This document shows positions 50,320 through 62,000 of a stretch of 64,000 bases of DNA, piece after piece. A program made the position numbers and the translations under genes. Positions within the stretch are counted from its first letter, which is position 1; every line of letters starts with the position of its first letter. The DNA comes from Oncomelania hupensis (lineage: Eukaryota; Mollusca; Gastropoda; Littorinimorpha; Pomatiopsidae): contig JBAHVR010000307.1 of the NCBI GenBank assembly GCA_036898135.1, positions 560,001-624,000 of the forward strand, in the 5' to 3' direction. A model generated the notes under the pieces. That model saw only the letters and a list, made by a program, of their open reading frames with translations. It was not told the DNA's origin and searched no databases.

Positions 50320-53012
50320 ATGGAGGTACGTGTTTTTTCGTTTTATTCAGTTGTGTTTTGTCCTTCTGTCTCTGTAAATTGTTCTTTAATCTATATTTTG
50401 TGCTTCTAGGATGTGGCTTTAAAATGTTCCCTTGTTAAAATTTCAAGCTTTTTCGGTGTGCTTTTGTACTTTTAAAATCATATCAATTTTCGTGCGGATG
50501 TTGTGGTCGATTGTCAACACAGGGTCTGCATTTTTGTTTGTTACTTTTTGAAGAACACAAAAATAAATTTGCTGCATTTTAAGCGTCCTTGTATCTGATA
50601 TTAATGAAGAGTCTTGTGAAGTCTCTTGAACATTGAAACAGTTACCATGAGAAATGTATGTCTCCTTTGTTCACACTGGGGTTTTCAAAACATGCATTTT
50701 TTCTCATTTACAAAAAAGACGGTCAGTGAAGATAGTACAAGAAGTAAATAAGGGAGGTATTGATGTGTTATTTTATTCATATGTAGATTGATTAAATAAA
50801 TGTTTAAAAATATTTTTGCAGAATAACAATTTTAGTAGGCAAAATGCAATGTTATCAGAATAAAAAACAATAAGCTTTTAACGTGTACCATTTATTATAC
50901 TGCAACTTTTATTTTTCTGTATTTTCCTTGTGTTCTGATGTAATTTAAAAAAAACACATGTTGCAACAAACAGTAAAATACAAAATTCTGGCTGCCGTTA
51001 CCTACATAAGTTATAGCTTTTGGTTTATGGTTCACCTGTCTGTTTTCCTTGGATGAAGGGAAATAGAATATGTGAAAACTGATTGATGCATTAAACTGCT
51101 TAACATTTGGATTTTTTGTGGAGACCAAGCGTGTTTGCCAGTATCAAATTGTTGTATCTGGCAAACTCCAACAGTCTCAGACCCCTGTCATTTGTCTCGT
51201 CGTTGCAGTGGGGTCCACATTAATAGCTAGAGCACCATTTTCAGATCTGCATCTACTCCATTTCCCAAATTGTTAGCTGTAATTCTGAGTAAGCATAATT
51301 ATTTTAATAAATTCTGTTATTCCTTTTTTTCCCAGAACATCCTGTTATGCCTCGAGTTTATCCGGTTGCGGAGAAGTCGCTGTAGTCCGACGACGACCCA
51401 GGAGGCGTTTGGAAGGAAGACGTCCCACTCCATCACCATCAACATCTTCATCGCCTTCATTGTACTCATCAGGTGACAGCTGGTGTGTGTCAGTACTTAT
51501 TGAATTTTATAATATTGTTGTTCGCTTTGAAAAAAACACTCATTGATTGCTGTATAAAATCGGTGCCACAGCAAAGCAGTTAACAACTGGCAGCTCCACG
51601 CCTCAGATCAAACTGTGACCTGCTAACACAAGGTGTTGGTGGTATATTGTTTCTACATTGCAAAGGGGGAGGTGAGGAGAGCTTGGATGAGGGAGGAGAA
51701 TGGGGGGGGGAACATTAGTGTACATGGCAGAGCTAGACATCCTTGTTGAATAAGATCAAAGTTTTAGCTCAATTTTACAGTTGTTAATGGGGCACATGAA
51801 ATGCAGATTACATTATTATAATGTACACAATTCGCTCTGGGCTTTTCAGGTTGTGTAGGTATGCTTTGGATTTTAAAAAGCAGGCATGTTGAGGAACCTT
51901 TGTACTTGTGCTTTCATGGGGTGGCCTCGTGGCGCAGTTGATAAGTCGACGGTTTCCTATGCCGAAGGTCGCGGGTTCGATTCCCGCAAGGGGCGAACGT
52001 ATGTGACTTAGGTACGAGACTATTGAGGTCACCGAGGATTTTCTCCGGGCACTCCGGTTTCCTCCATCCCTTCAATAATGGTACAGGATGCAGTCAATAT
52101 AAAAATTTCAAAAATAAAAAGTTCGATTTTCTTCTGTCTTCTAATAGCGATTTCCCTGCCTTTACACCACCTGTTTGAGTGATGTATGTGTATTTGGTGT
52201 GTGAGAGGGTAAATGAGACAGGTGAGCGTGTATGTTGGTATAGATCGCCGCGCTTTGATCCTTGGGGAAAGGCGCGTGCATAGCATCCTGTATTATTATT
52301 TATTATTATTTACTGAGTAGCTAGTAAGCATAAGAGTTTCTATAACTATTTTATAACTTGGTTGCTAGTAGCTAGTGTGTCGAAGTGGTTAGTGGGAAAA
52401 AATGCTGTCCCACTTCCTCCGGGCTTTTGTGCCCTTTTTTCCCCAACCTCTACCCCCTAAACTTTAAATGTGTTTTGCTTGTTTCTTTTACACTTTAAAG
52501 AGGGTGAGTAGTACATTCATGTACAAGAAAATTAAAGTCCCGAATATAATATTTCATTGATGAATCAGTAGACAGTATTGTCAGTCAATCCCTTTTTGTA
52601 GTTGAGCCAGTTCAAGCCTCTACTCTTTTCAACTTCCATTCCCTTCTCCCACCCCAGGCCCACCACCCCACCCTTTGACCATCCTCATCCCTTGGTTTGA
52701 AAATGTTCTTATGCCGCTGAATTTGTTCTGTTGTTTAAACCCTGTGTTCTGATGCTGCTACTTGTTCGCAGGAGGGCTGAAGAGCAGCATGAGGATTCTA
52801 AAGACTCTAATTCATCGGAAGGTTCAGTCAAGAAACAAGCTAGAAAAAGGCGTCAAAGCCAGCAGACCGAAATGCATACAACATCCCCATCAGCTTTGTT
52901 GCTGCCATCAGTGCTACCCCGTTCTCCAGGGTGTGAACCAAGTGCCATGAATCGTTTAGATATAGAATATATATTCAAATTTGTTTGCAAATCTATTCAA
53001 GATGAGTCCTAA
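50320..53012 (+). CDS. Small single-pass membrane protein, unknown family, three exons
   Basis: Exons 50320-50325 (ATG GAG, donor GTACGT), 51336-51472 (acceptor TTTCCCAG, donor GTGACA) and 52772-53012 (acceptor TTCGCAG, stop TAA). The product is 127 residues: MENILLCLEFIRLRRSRC, a Thr-rich stretch, one short hydrophobic segment SITINIFIAFIVLI at about 36-49, then RRAEEQHEDSKDSNSSEG, a Lys/Arg-rich cluster (KKQARKRRQSQQ) and a Pro/Ser tail. All phases agree. I do not recognise the family. The last dozen codons (KFVCKSIQDES) and the stop fall in repeat R2, so the C-terminus may be exonised repeat. Basic residues on both sides leave topology open. The tiny first coding exon is the weakest point. 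Confidence 0.6.
51336..51472 (+). CDS. Small membrane protein exon 2
   Basis: A strong polypyrimidine tract precedes the acceptor. 137 nt, phase 0 in and 2 out, encoding NILLCLEFIRLRRSRCSP to the hydrophobic SITINIFIAFIVLI. Confidence 0.68.
51921..52312 (+). mobile_element. tRNA-derived SINE S3, forward copy
   Basis: Head GTGGCCTCGTGGCGCAGTTG with GGGTTCGATTCCCGCAAGGG, the same body as 41659-42027 and an (ATT)n tail. It sits in intron 2 of the small membrane protein gene. Confidence 0.88.
52772..53012 (+). CDS. Small membrane protein exon 3
   Basis: 241 nt from acceptor TGTTCGCAG to TAA at 53010-53012. It encodes the charged cytosolic-like part (RAEEQHEDSKDSN, KKQARKRRQSQQTE) and SALLLPSVLPRSPGCEP. 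The end is shared with repeat R2. Confidence 0.62.
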
Positions 53013-53940
53013 ATAGTAAAAAATTGCATGTTTAAATAATAATAATAATGTTCGTCATTTGTAAGGCGCCTTAGCCTAAGGATCAAGGCGCTGGCCGATA
53101 CAGGATCTAACTCAAACCGCCCGAGACGCCACCCGCAGCCTTTGGGCGCATGGTCTGACGCCCGGACAACTGAGCACAATCCTGGGCAGCCAGGGATGGA
53201 GGAGAAGGACCAAGTGCATGCTGGGTGTGTTCTTGTTACCGGCACTCACCCGTCTAGGACATGAGCGTCAGGATCTTTAAAGTCCGTTATGATGGAATGC
53301 ATGCGACACAGACTAGGCCTCGGTTTATACTCTCATCCGAAGGAGAAGGAAAACAGGAGTAAAGTGTCTTTCCCAGGGACACAACACAATGGCCCGGCCA
53401 GGGCTTGAACCCGGGACCTTCAGTTAATGTTGTCTGTCTGTCTGCCTTCCATCTGTGCAAAACTTTAATGTGGCTAATTACACGAGACCTCGAAAATTAT
53501 CAGTGATTGAATGACTACACTTCAAGGTCAAGGTCACAGGTTCAACAAATGTTAGTCAAGCTATGTCAATTTTCCACAAAATTTCTTGTTAATCCTAAGT
53601 TATTAATATTAACTAAACTTCAGCTTGTTTGATGCATGATAGGTATCAATGAGACGCACATGCATATTTTGTCAACCTTGCTCCAAGGTGAAAGTCATTG
53701 GAGATGTCCAAAATAATAAAATCTTTTGCTGTAGTTTATTTTATCGTACATGAGTGCATTTATAGCTGGAGGTCAAGGTCAAGAGCATCGAAATATCAAA
53801 GCTTGTATTACTTTGCATTTTAAACCCACCGTTTCAATCATTTAACTTTTTTTTCTGGCATCTCATTTTTGTGTTATTTATTGGGAGTTCCATAAGGAGC
53901 ATGTGAGTCATATGGACTTGCCTTTCCAGTGATTGATGGT
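52960..53940 (+). repeat. R2 repeat, split by a SINE
   Basis: Matches 6690-7680: the TTTGCAAATCTATTCAAGATG start, the TTCAACAAATGTTAGTCAAG block, the TTGCTCCAAGG block, the TAGCTGGAGGTCAAGGTC block and CATAAGGAGCATGTGAGTCA at the end. A SINE fills 53033-53435. Confidence 0.75.
53033..53435 (-). mobile_element. SINE S1, reverse, with (ATT)n tail
   Basis: Reverse-oriented head at the right (GGTCCCGGGTTCAAGCCC), S1 body, and the 3' end CGCCTTACAAATGACGAAC plus ATT repeats at 53037-53049. Confidence 0.87.
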
Positions 53941-55516
53941 GTTCATCATGTTCAAAGCTTTTTGAGGTGCTACTTGTCATTAAGTAATGGAAATTTACTG
54001 CTCTGTATTGTGTAGACTAGTTTTTAGGCCCGTTTTGTTATGTAGTAGATTTCTGTCTTAAACTTAAGAGAAAGCGTGGATTAATCAGGCAAAGTACCAA
54101 ATTATATTTCTTTGCCAAGTTAATACATATGTTATTCTCGGGGTTCTTGTTCATCAAAAAGCAATGTCAAGACTAATGACTATATACTAATATTCTGCTC
54201 TTCACATGGTTTTATTATACCTTTGAGGTGCTGGAAAAAAACGAATTATAAGTGGTTGCACTCAATTGATCCTTATTCAGAATATATTAACGTAACGGGA
54301 AACCATAAACAATTTATGTAAAACTTAACTATATGAAGTTGATAAAAAAGTAATAATAATATATACAAATTATGCTCTACTAGACACTTTCAAAATAAAA
54401 ATGTTAACAAATTATGTCTGTGTTATGTTGTTCATATGTTTGTTTTACATTACCAATTCTCTGCTTTTTTATTTTTCCATTCCTCTTCTTTTCCAATGAA
54501 GATTTGTATACTTTTCCACCCTTCTCATTCTTTCTTTTCCTCTGGAGATTTTATGCTTTTTTTCCACGCTTCTCCTCATTCTTTCTATTAATTCTTTTTC
54601 ATACTCCTCATACTTTTTCTTCTTTCTCCTTCTTGCCTTTTCTTCAATGATTTGATTTAGATCTGGAAGTAAAGTAATAAATTGAACATGAAAAAATTAT
54701 CCACAGTTAACATTTGAGAACGACAAGATATCTTTTTTTTGCAGATCTTCCTGTCTGGATTCAAATTTAAAAAACTTTAAAACCATTCAATACAAAGTAA
54801 ATGTAAGCAAAGTAAATATGACAAAAATGTTTGCTTAATGCCGAATTTTTCTTTTCGATTTTTACTGACACCAGCTAATAATTTATTTTTTGGGCTATGG
54901 GGAGAAAAAGAGGGTCATGCACTGACCTATCCAGAGGTACACTGTAACAACCTCAGACCTTTCGGTTCTCAGTTCAATGCTTTAACCACTGAGCTACCGC
55001 CCAGTTCTTAAAGTAAATGGCAAAAGTCTATCCTTCAATAACAGCTCTAATTCTGTATAGTAGCCTATATATCAACTGAAAATATTGTAATTGAAATTAT
55101 AAAAACAAAATCAGAGGAAATTCTGAGCAATAGTAAAAGTTGTTTTATTAGTTGAATTAAACTAAAAGTGTCAGTGTACTGCACTCACGTACTGAAAATC
55201 TTGCAAATGCAACCTTGGCCATTTATACGTTTTGGTTGTGTCCGTGTGTGTGATAAACCCAGTTTTTCCACAGAAACCCAGATGTCCAATATGCATGTGT
55301 AAAAACCCACTAGTATCAAATGAACCCACTATTTCATAGCGCAATTTCTCCTTTTGTTTTTGTCAAAAATGAAAACGGTTGTGACAGATAACCTTACAAG
55401 AGGCTATTGTATCCGTTGAGTGAATAGGAATGGTCTGTAATGAAGGGAAAGGATGGAACCCAGTTTGCCTTGTTTTGAACATAAACCCACTATTATAGTT
55501 TTGAACGTATGTGTGT

Positions 55517-55550
<34 letters not shown>

Positions 55551-55609
55551 TTGAAGTTGAAGGAGGCTTTAAAATAACTAAACATATCTACGAAACTGTG
55601 AAGCTGCTT
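53941..55609. other. AT-rich non-coding stretch with one tRNA-like relic
   Basis: Mostly unassigned AT-rich DNA. On the minus strand at 55005-54900 lies GGCGGTAGCTCAGTGGTTAA (A-box region) followed by a decayed B-box area: a tRNA-derived relic. A GT microsatellite lies at 55508-55549. Confidence 0.55.
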
Positions 55610-56047
55610 TTTGTACATTGAAGGAAAAGCTGTGTTCCGACCCAGTATGCTGTCTGCCTGACCTCGCGCTGCAATTTGTGCTACAGACATAATTATGCGT
55701 CAGAGAAAGGAATAGGCTTAGGGGCTGTTTTGAGCCAAGACATGGGACAGGGACTGCAACCCATTGCGTGTGCAAGCAAGAAACTGTCGAAACCTAAAAG
55801 GAACTATTCGACCATCGAGAGGGAGTGTCTTGCTTTGGTTTGCGGAGTGTGCACAGAAGTTTAGCCAGTACTTATATGGGAGAACGTTTGTGGTGCAGAC
55901 AGACCATATGCCGTTGCAATACCTAAAACAGGTAAAGAACACGAACTGATGAGGTGGGCTCTTCAATTGCAACCATTCTCCATGATTGTAGAGCATATTT
56001 CAGAGAAGGACAACGTACCAGCAGATTTCCTGAGTAGGAGTGTTTAG
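55610..56047 (+). pseudogene. Gypsy RNase H remnant
   Basis: Broken frames read KLCSDPVCCLPDLALQFVLQ, GIGLGAVLSQDMGQGLQPIA, SKPKRNYSTIERECLALV, QTDHMPLQYLKQ and DNVPADFLSRSV, then stop. This is the end of a Ty3/gypsy pol. Frameshifts occur near 55680 and 55850. It belongs to an older element whose LTR follows. Confidence 0.85.
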
Positions 56048-56083
56048 TAGCTAGCGTGTTGAAGAGATCGCGTCGTAGTTAGG

Positions 56084-56165
56084 TTCTTCATAATGTTAAA
56101 AACGGGGAGTGGGGAGGGGGAGGGGGAAAAGGGGAGGGGGGAAGGGGAGGGGGAAGAGGGTTTCG
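56084..56165 (+). other. G-rich purine tract after the gypsy remnant
   Basis: GGGGAGGGGGAGGGGGAAAA-type sequence sits where a polypurine tract is expected, but it has grown far beyond one. It has potential for G-quadruplex formation. Confidence 0.55.
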
Positions 56166-56209
56166 TGTGACCCCACGAGTTTTCGACGCACGCTAATAGT
56201 AAGCTGTGT

Positions 56210-56272
56210 GTGGTCCTGATTCGGCTCTTGGCAGTCCGCCGGACCCTATAAGCACTGAGTATCTATCTATCT
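56210..56272 (+). mobile_element. R1 retroposon copy L, 3' stub
   Basis: GTGGTCCTGATTCGGCTC, hairpin GTCCGCCGGAC, CCTATAAGCACTG and an ATCT tail. Perfect 14-bp duplication ATAGTAAGCTGTGT (56196-56209 and 56273-56286). Confidence 0.88.
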
Positions 56273-56283
56273 ATAGTAAGCTG

Positions 56284-57343
56284 TGTCAGATTGTATATAG
56301 TGCAGAGTTTCACATCTCTAATGATGCAGTGTGCAAAGTTTGAATCAGCAGTCTTTATTGCATAGATTATGTTAGGAATGTATGGTTTTCACGTGCGGAA
56401 CGCGTAGCTCAATGAGTATTGGGGGGGCTGAACGAAACTCGATTGCCTTGTACTGTGGACTGGAAGAAGGTTTAGGCGTCAGAGTCAAGTTGGGAGCGCT
56501 TACTAACGGACGGATATTTTGGATGAAATGTGACTGTACTGTCACAGGATAGAATTAGAGTCTATTTCATAAGGGTTGTGTATTGTCACAGGGCAGCCCG
56601 TGAAGAAAGCCATGTAGTCTGTGTGTGAAGAGTATAGGGGCGGGGGTGGTACTGCGTGTTGCCGTATTCGTGATTATTGTTGTCTCGGGAGCGTGCAAAG
56701 CATGGTAAACAACATACGCCGGTTAGGCCAGGTTAGGAATTTGCTCACTATCGTCAGAACGTGTTTGTCAGCAGTACAGTGTAGACGGTGTTTGTCTAGT
56801 GCTCTGTGGTTTTTGCTGTGTTCTGGAATTAGGGTGGGACGGGTATTAACGAATAATAATATCTGGTTCCGAGAAGGATACTAGTTTAAAGATTGCAAAT
56901 TTCTGAAGTGTTACGCTCAGGTGGAGTGCAGCTGTAGAAAGGCAAGTCTGTTGGTAGTGTGGTAGGTAGTATCGAGGTATTGTCTACTACAGGAACTACA
57001 CACTACTGGATTACCCTAATTGGATGTACTTTCGTAGGAGGGCAGTGGAGAAGGGCTACGGGGTGCAATTTCATGCGAACCGTTGGGTGAGTGGATGGTG
57101 GTTTTTCCTTACTGTGCCAATAACTAAGGGCCGGCTGTTGGGGTGTTGAATGATAGCTGGTACGTAAGGGTAAGGAAGGATGAGAAAGGTTGCACTGAGG
57201 AGAGGCAGAAGAAAGGAAGAGAGCGTCGGAAGGAGGGAGAATGAGGGAGAAGAAAGGGGGTGGAGTGTGATGAAGCTAGGATGGAAGTGGTTGCTGTTGT
57301 TGTCGTTGGGGATGCTTGATATGAATAATGTGTTGATGGTTAT
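56284..57343 (+). mobile_element. 3' LTR of the old gypsy remnant, cut by Gypsy-2
   Basis: Starts TGTCAGATTGTATA after the remnant and resembles 11496 onward for about 300 bases. Gypsy-2 begins at 57344 inside it, so its right part should lie beyond the window. Confidence 0.55.
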
Positions 57344-58888
57344 TGTCACGTGGGGTTTATGGGCTCTGCACAATGGAATTATGGACCCTCACGTTTATTC
57401 GGTGGGAACTGCTAGTACGTCACCCTATGAATTACTTTAATAAATTTATTTGTTTAGCTCGTTCTGTGTTAAGGTTGGGGTACAGAAATAGATAGAAAAA
57501 TGGTAAAAGAATACTGTCACACTAGCTTTCACACGGCTATGAATCATATGTAGTCCAGCCACTTGATAACAGTTAAAATCACACATTTATTTCTTCTACT
57601 CTATACAAGGTTGTCTAAGTACTAATCTAACTTAAAAAGTCTCTTTCAATGCTAATAGTTCGATCGCTGATAGTCTATGCAGCTGTTCTATCTTCATCGG
57701 GCACTTGCTAGTATATCTCATGTAGATTTGGACTACTGTGGTCCGTTTTACAGTTTCTGAAGAGTTGGACTACTGTGGTCCTGTTTCCGATCAGTTTAAG
57801 TGCACCTATGTTGTTACACTTAACTGCTAGGTGGTGCGGTCGAAGTCCTTCTGTGAGGTAGCTTCAGGTGCACCTGTGTAGTTGTGTAGTTGGGTTCCCT
57901 TGCCACGCTGTGGGGTCTTGTAGGGTGTGATCCAGGGTAACTCTCTCCGACCTGTGCGGTAGAGGTTACGCAGACAACTCGTCGTTTCTGTGGAGTTGTG
58001 CGCACGGGATAGCTCGGGATAGCTCGGGATAGCTCGCCTGCTCGTCTGTAATATAAGAGACGAAATTCTGCACAACCCTGAATAATCGGTTTGTGCAGAG
58101 CGTCTCACTGAAAGCCAAGTAGCCCTCAGTGATAGCTCCACATCTCTATACATAAGCGACGAACATTCTGCTACTTCCGGGTTCCACTGGAATCTCAACT
58201 CTAAATTCCTATACATACATAAATATCAATCGTGTCTAACTATACACATACAGAATTAATAATATTATAAACATTCAGTGGTACAGCCACTGGTCTGCAA
58301 ACATACATATAAGTTAAACAACAGTGGTTCCGTACGGGATGCAACATGGCGGCGTAACCGGTCGTGTTTCGCCTCGTGGTCGGCTCTTCCACGTGGTACG
58401 GCAAATTCGGATTAATAATTCACATTTATGCATAGCAAATTCCACAAACATAATTTCAACAATAATATAAATATATCACGATGAAACAGAAGGGTGTTCA
58501 TTTACCTGTCTGACAAGTTCAGGCCCGTTGGCGACTTAATAGAATTCTAAGATTCCTAAGTCCTGCTTCCTGGTCTATGTGTGGAGAGATTTCTCTGCCA
58601 GCTTTCTAGCTGTTAACACTTCGGTGTATTACTCCCAACTGACCAAAACTGTGCGTGGTTTGGGCCCAGTCAAACTGGCTCCAACCACTTTGCCTAAGCT
58701 CTCCCATTGGTTCCAACGGTCCGATTCAAAACTCAAGTGCTGACGTCACTGCGATGTGTGTGTGGCTCAGGCTCGCAGTGTGCTGTAATTTAATTGCTTG
58801 ATGTGTACTACACTGACTCTCTACTGTTACAATGACTACACATGCTGAATAGTCAATGAGCAGAGTTAAAACTAGCCAATTCGTGACA
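57344..58888 (-). repeat. Gypsy-2 3' LTR
   Basis: 1545 bp, TGTCACG...CGTGACA (7-bp terminal inverted repeat). Contains a triple 10-bp repeat GGGATAGCTC at about 58006-58036 and a 129-codon frame identical in both LTRs, which needs no coding explanation. Confidence 0.92.
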
Positions 58889-58900
58889 GGCTCCCTCAAC
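58889..58900 (-). other. Gypsy-2 polypurine tract
   Basis: On the minus strand GTTGAGGGAGCC immediately precedes the 3' LTR. Confidence 0.7.
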
Positions 58901-59041
58901 TGAAAAAAGGCGATGACTACTGGATTCGACCTTTTTCTACTACAGAGCCTAGTTTAACACTGCACTATCCTAGGGTCCTATGTACAAACTAAGTAAGTTG
59001 CTCTACCTGAGCTGCAATGCTGTGCCAGGTAGCTATGGACA

Positions 59042-62000
59042 CTAGTGACAGGGTATTACTGGGCGGGGACGAATTCTGGTGCTGTGGCCCTTAGTTGTGT
59101 TGGGTGGGCGACAGCTGCTGTGTCCTCCACGAGATGGCGACTGAGGTAGTCGGCTCCGTGGTTCTCTTTGCCGGGTATGTACTCGATCTGGAATGAGTAC
59201 GCCTGAAGGGTGAGTGCCCATCTCATCCGGCGAGAGTTCAAAGACTTGGAGGCTGCCAGGAACGATAGTGGTTGGTGGTCCACCTGAACTGTGAAGTGGG
59301 TCCCATACAGGTAGAGTTGAAACTTCTGTATGGCCCAGACTAGTCCAAGGCATTCTTTCTCCGACGTGGCGTAGTGGGTCTCGGCGGGTCTCAATTTTCT
59401 GCTGGCGTAGGCGACAGGGAATAGCGTCTCTGCATTCTTGGGGTCGCGCTGTAGCAGTACTGCTCCGAGGCCTAAGTCGCTTGCGTCGGTGCGTAGAACG
59501 AATGGCTGAGTCAAATCGGGTAGGTGGAGTACTGGCGCCGATGTCATTCTGTCCTTGAGTGTTTGGAATGCTGTCTCGCATTCCGCTGTCCATACGACTT
59601 TGTCCGGGGCGATTGTCCGGGTTCCATTTGTCAGTGGTACGGCGATGCTGTTGTAGTTGGGGATGAACTTCTTCCGCGATGGCGATGGCCATCCATGTGT
59701 GAGTGCTGGGGGTCGCTGGTCGGTCCGTGTATTTCTTGATGAGATTGATGTGGTGGTATCGGGCTCTCCCGTTCACCTCTACTTGGTAGACTGTCTTGGA
59801 TTTCTTGGCAGTCACCCGGTACGGTCCTCTCCAAGCGATGTCCAGCTTGTTGGTTCCACTTGGAAGTAAGAGTAGCACTTGATCGCCGACTTGCAGTTCT
59901 CTGTCCTTCGCGTGGCGGTTGTAGTACTTCGCCTGACGGGCTCTGGCCTTCTTCAGTGCTTCACCAGCTTTCTTCCACGTTGCTTTGAGGGTTTCCTGCA
60001 GGTCTGCGACGTACTTGGTGGCACCTCTTGGTGTGTCGTCTATCTTGGCTTCCGTCCAACTTCTGCGTAGGGCTTCTAGCGGTCCTGCTAGAGGTCTGCC
60101 GAATAGCAATGTTGACGGGGTGTAGCCTGTGGCTGCATGGGGCGTTTCTCGGTATGCGAACAGTGCCGCATTCACGTAGGTGTCCCACGCTTCTGGATTG
60201 TCGTCGGCGACTTTCCTGAGGATGGTGAGAAGGGTTCCATTCAGTCTTTCTACTTGTCCGTTGCTGGCGGGGTGGTATGGTGGTGTGCGAATGTGATGAA
60301 CTTGTATCAACTCGAACACGTCTTGCATCAGGCGGCCGGTGAACTGAGATCCGTTGTCCGTTCTAATGCTGTCCGGGAATCCGACTCTGGTAAAGATGGC
60401 GATGAGTGCATCTGCAATCTTCTTGGTGTCTATCGCTGGCAACGGGACTGCTTCGCACCACATCGTACATGCGTCGACGAGTGTGAGTAGAAATCTGTTC
60501 CTCTTCTTGGTCATGGGCAGTGGTCCGACTATGTCTACTGAGACTTGCTGGAATGGTACGCCGACTACTACCGATGGTCCTAAGGTAACTGGTACGGTGT
60601 GATGTCGCGGGGAATATCGTGGACATTGGTGGCAAGATTTCACGTAGCGCTTGACATCCTCCGTGATTCCTGGCCAATAGTAGTGTGCGCTGATTCTCTG
60701 CACTGTGGCTCCAATTCCCATGTGTCCGCTGAGTGGCATGCTGTGGCCTAATTCTAGTACTTGGGCTCGAAGGGTGGCTGGTAGTACTAGTTGGGTGTGA
60801 TCTCCATCTCCTTGTCGATGTAGAACTCCCTCTTCCATGTAGAAGTCTCCCTTGTGCGGGGGTGTGTGCGCCTTGGGTAGCTTCTGGAAGCACTTCGCTA
60901 TCGAGGTGTCTTCTTTCTGTGCTGTTTTGATCTCTTCGAGTCCTGGATTCGGAGCGAACTCGGGCTGGGGTGGTTGGGTTTTAGCTTGGGCCCTGGTTTG
61001 CACTGCAGCTATCTCTACAGTTTTGGGGGGCGTGCCTAAGAACACATACCTACAACCTAGCACTAGATCATACAGGGGTTTCTGTAAAACAGCTGCTTGG
61101 ATTCGTCCTGTGACGTACCTACTCTCTACTTCTATCCAAGCTATTGGGCAAGTAGTCGTCGGTTTCGTCAAGTCTGCTCCTTGTAAGTCGACTGTCTTGT
61201 CCGTCAAGTCCGCGCGCGATACAAGAGCTTCGCTAACTATCGCGTCGTATGATAGACCTGTGTCATACAGACAGTTCGCTTCTTTTCCGTTGACCTTGAC
61301 CGTGTCTGTCACCGATGGGTGATCTCCGATTGTGTGTGGCTTGTTACCGCTACTTTGAGTTAGAACTCTGTGCGCTGGCCGGCTTTCGCGCTCTTCCCTA
61401 CGTTGTGCGGCCAACTTGAAACATTCTGCGGTGGAGTGATTGTTTCTATTGCAGAACGAGCAATACCGTCTCTGTTCTGCGGGACCTCTTTTCCCGAATT
61501 CCGTGTTGGGTCCTTTATTTTGCCCAGGTCTGGGGTTATTCGGCTTATTCGCGGTGCGCTCTTCCCGGTTAGGGCTTCGTTTCTGTGCCTCTTTCCCGTT
61601 AGGCTTTAGGTCTCGCCTGAAGCTCTTGGCTTCTCCGTGGGCGGCCACGTACCTATCTGCGACCTTGACCAGATCTTCCAGTCTTTCCGCGCCCTGCTCT
61701 ACTGAGAATGTTCTCAGCTCGGGGGTCATGGTTTCCCGTAGCTGTTCCCATACTAACAGTTCTGTCAGTCCATCATACGTCTTTGCCGTGGCTGACTGGC
61801 TAATCCACTTATCCAGCATTGTGGACAACCGATCCGCGAACTGCGCATAGCTCTCTCCTTTCACTCTCCGATTGGTGCGGAATTTTTGCCGGTAGCATTC
61901 TCCTGTTAGTTCGAATCCCGTTAGTAGTGCCTCTTTTACTTTGTGATAGTCAGTCACTCTGTCAGTCGGTAGCTTACTGTAGATGTCATAAGCCTTTCCT

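Noticed and set aside
57827..58216. 129-codon frame, identical at 63488-63877
   Set aside because: It lies in the two LTRs of one young element; identity comes from LTR synthesis, and no domain is recognisable.
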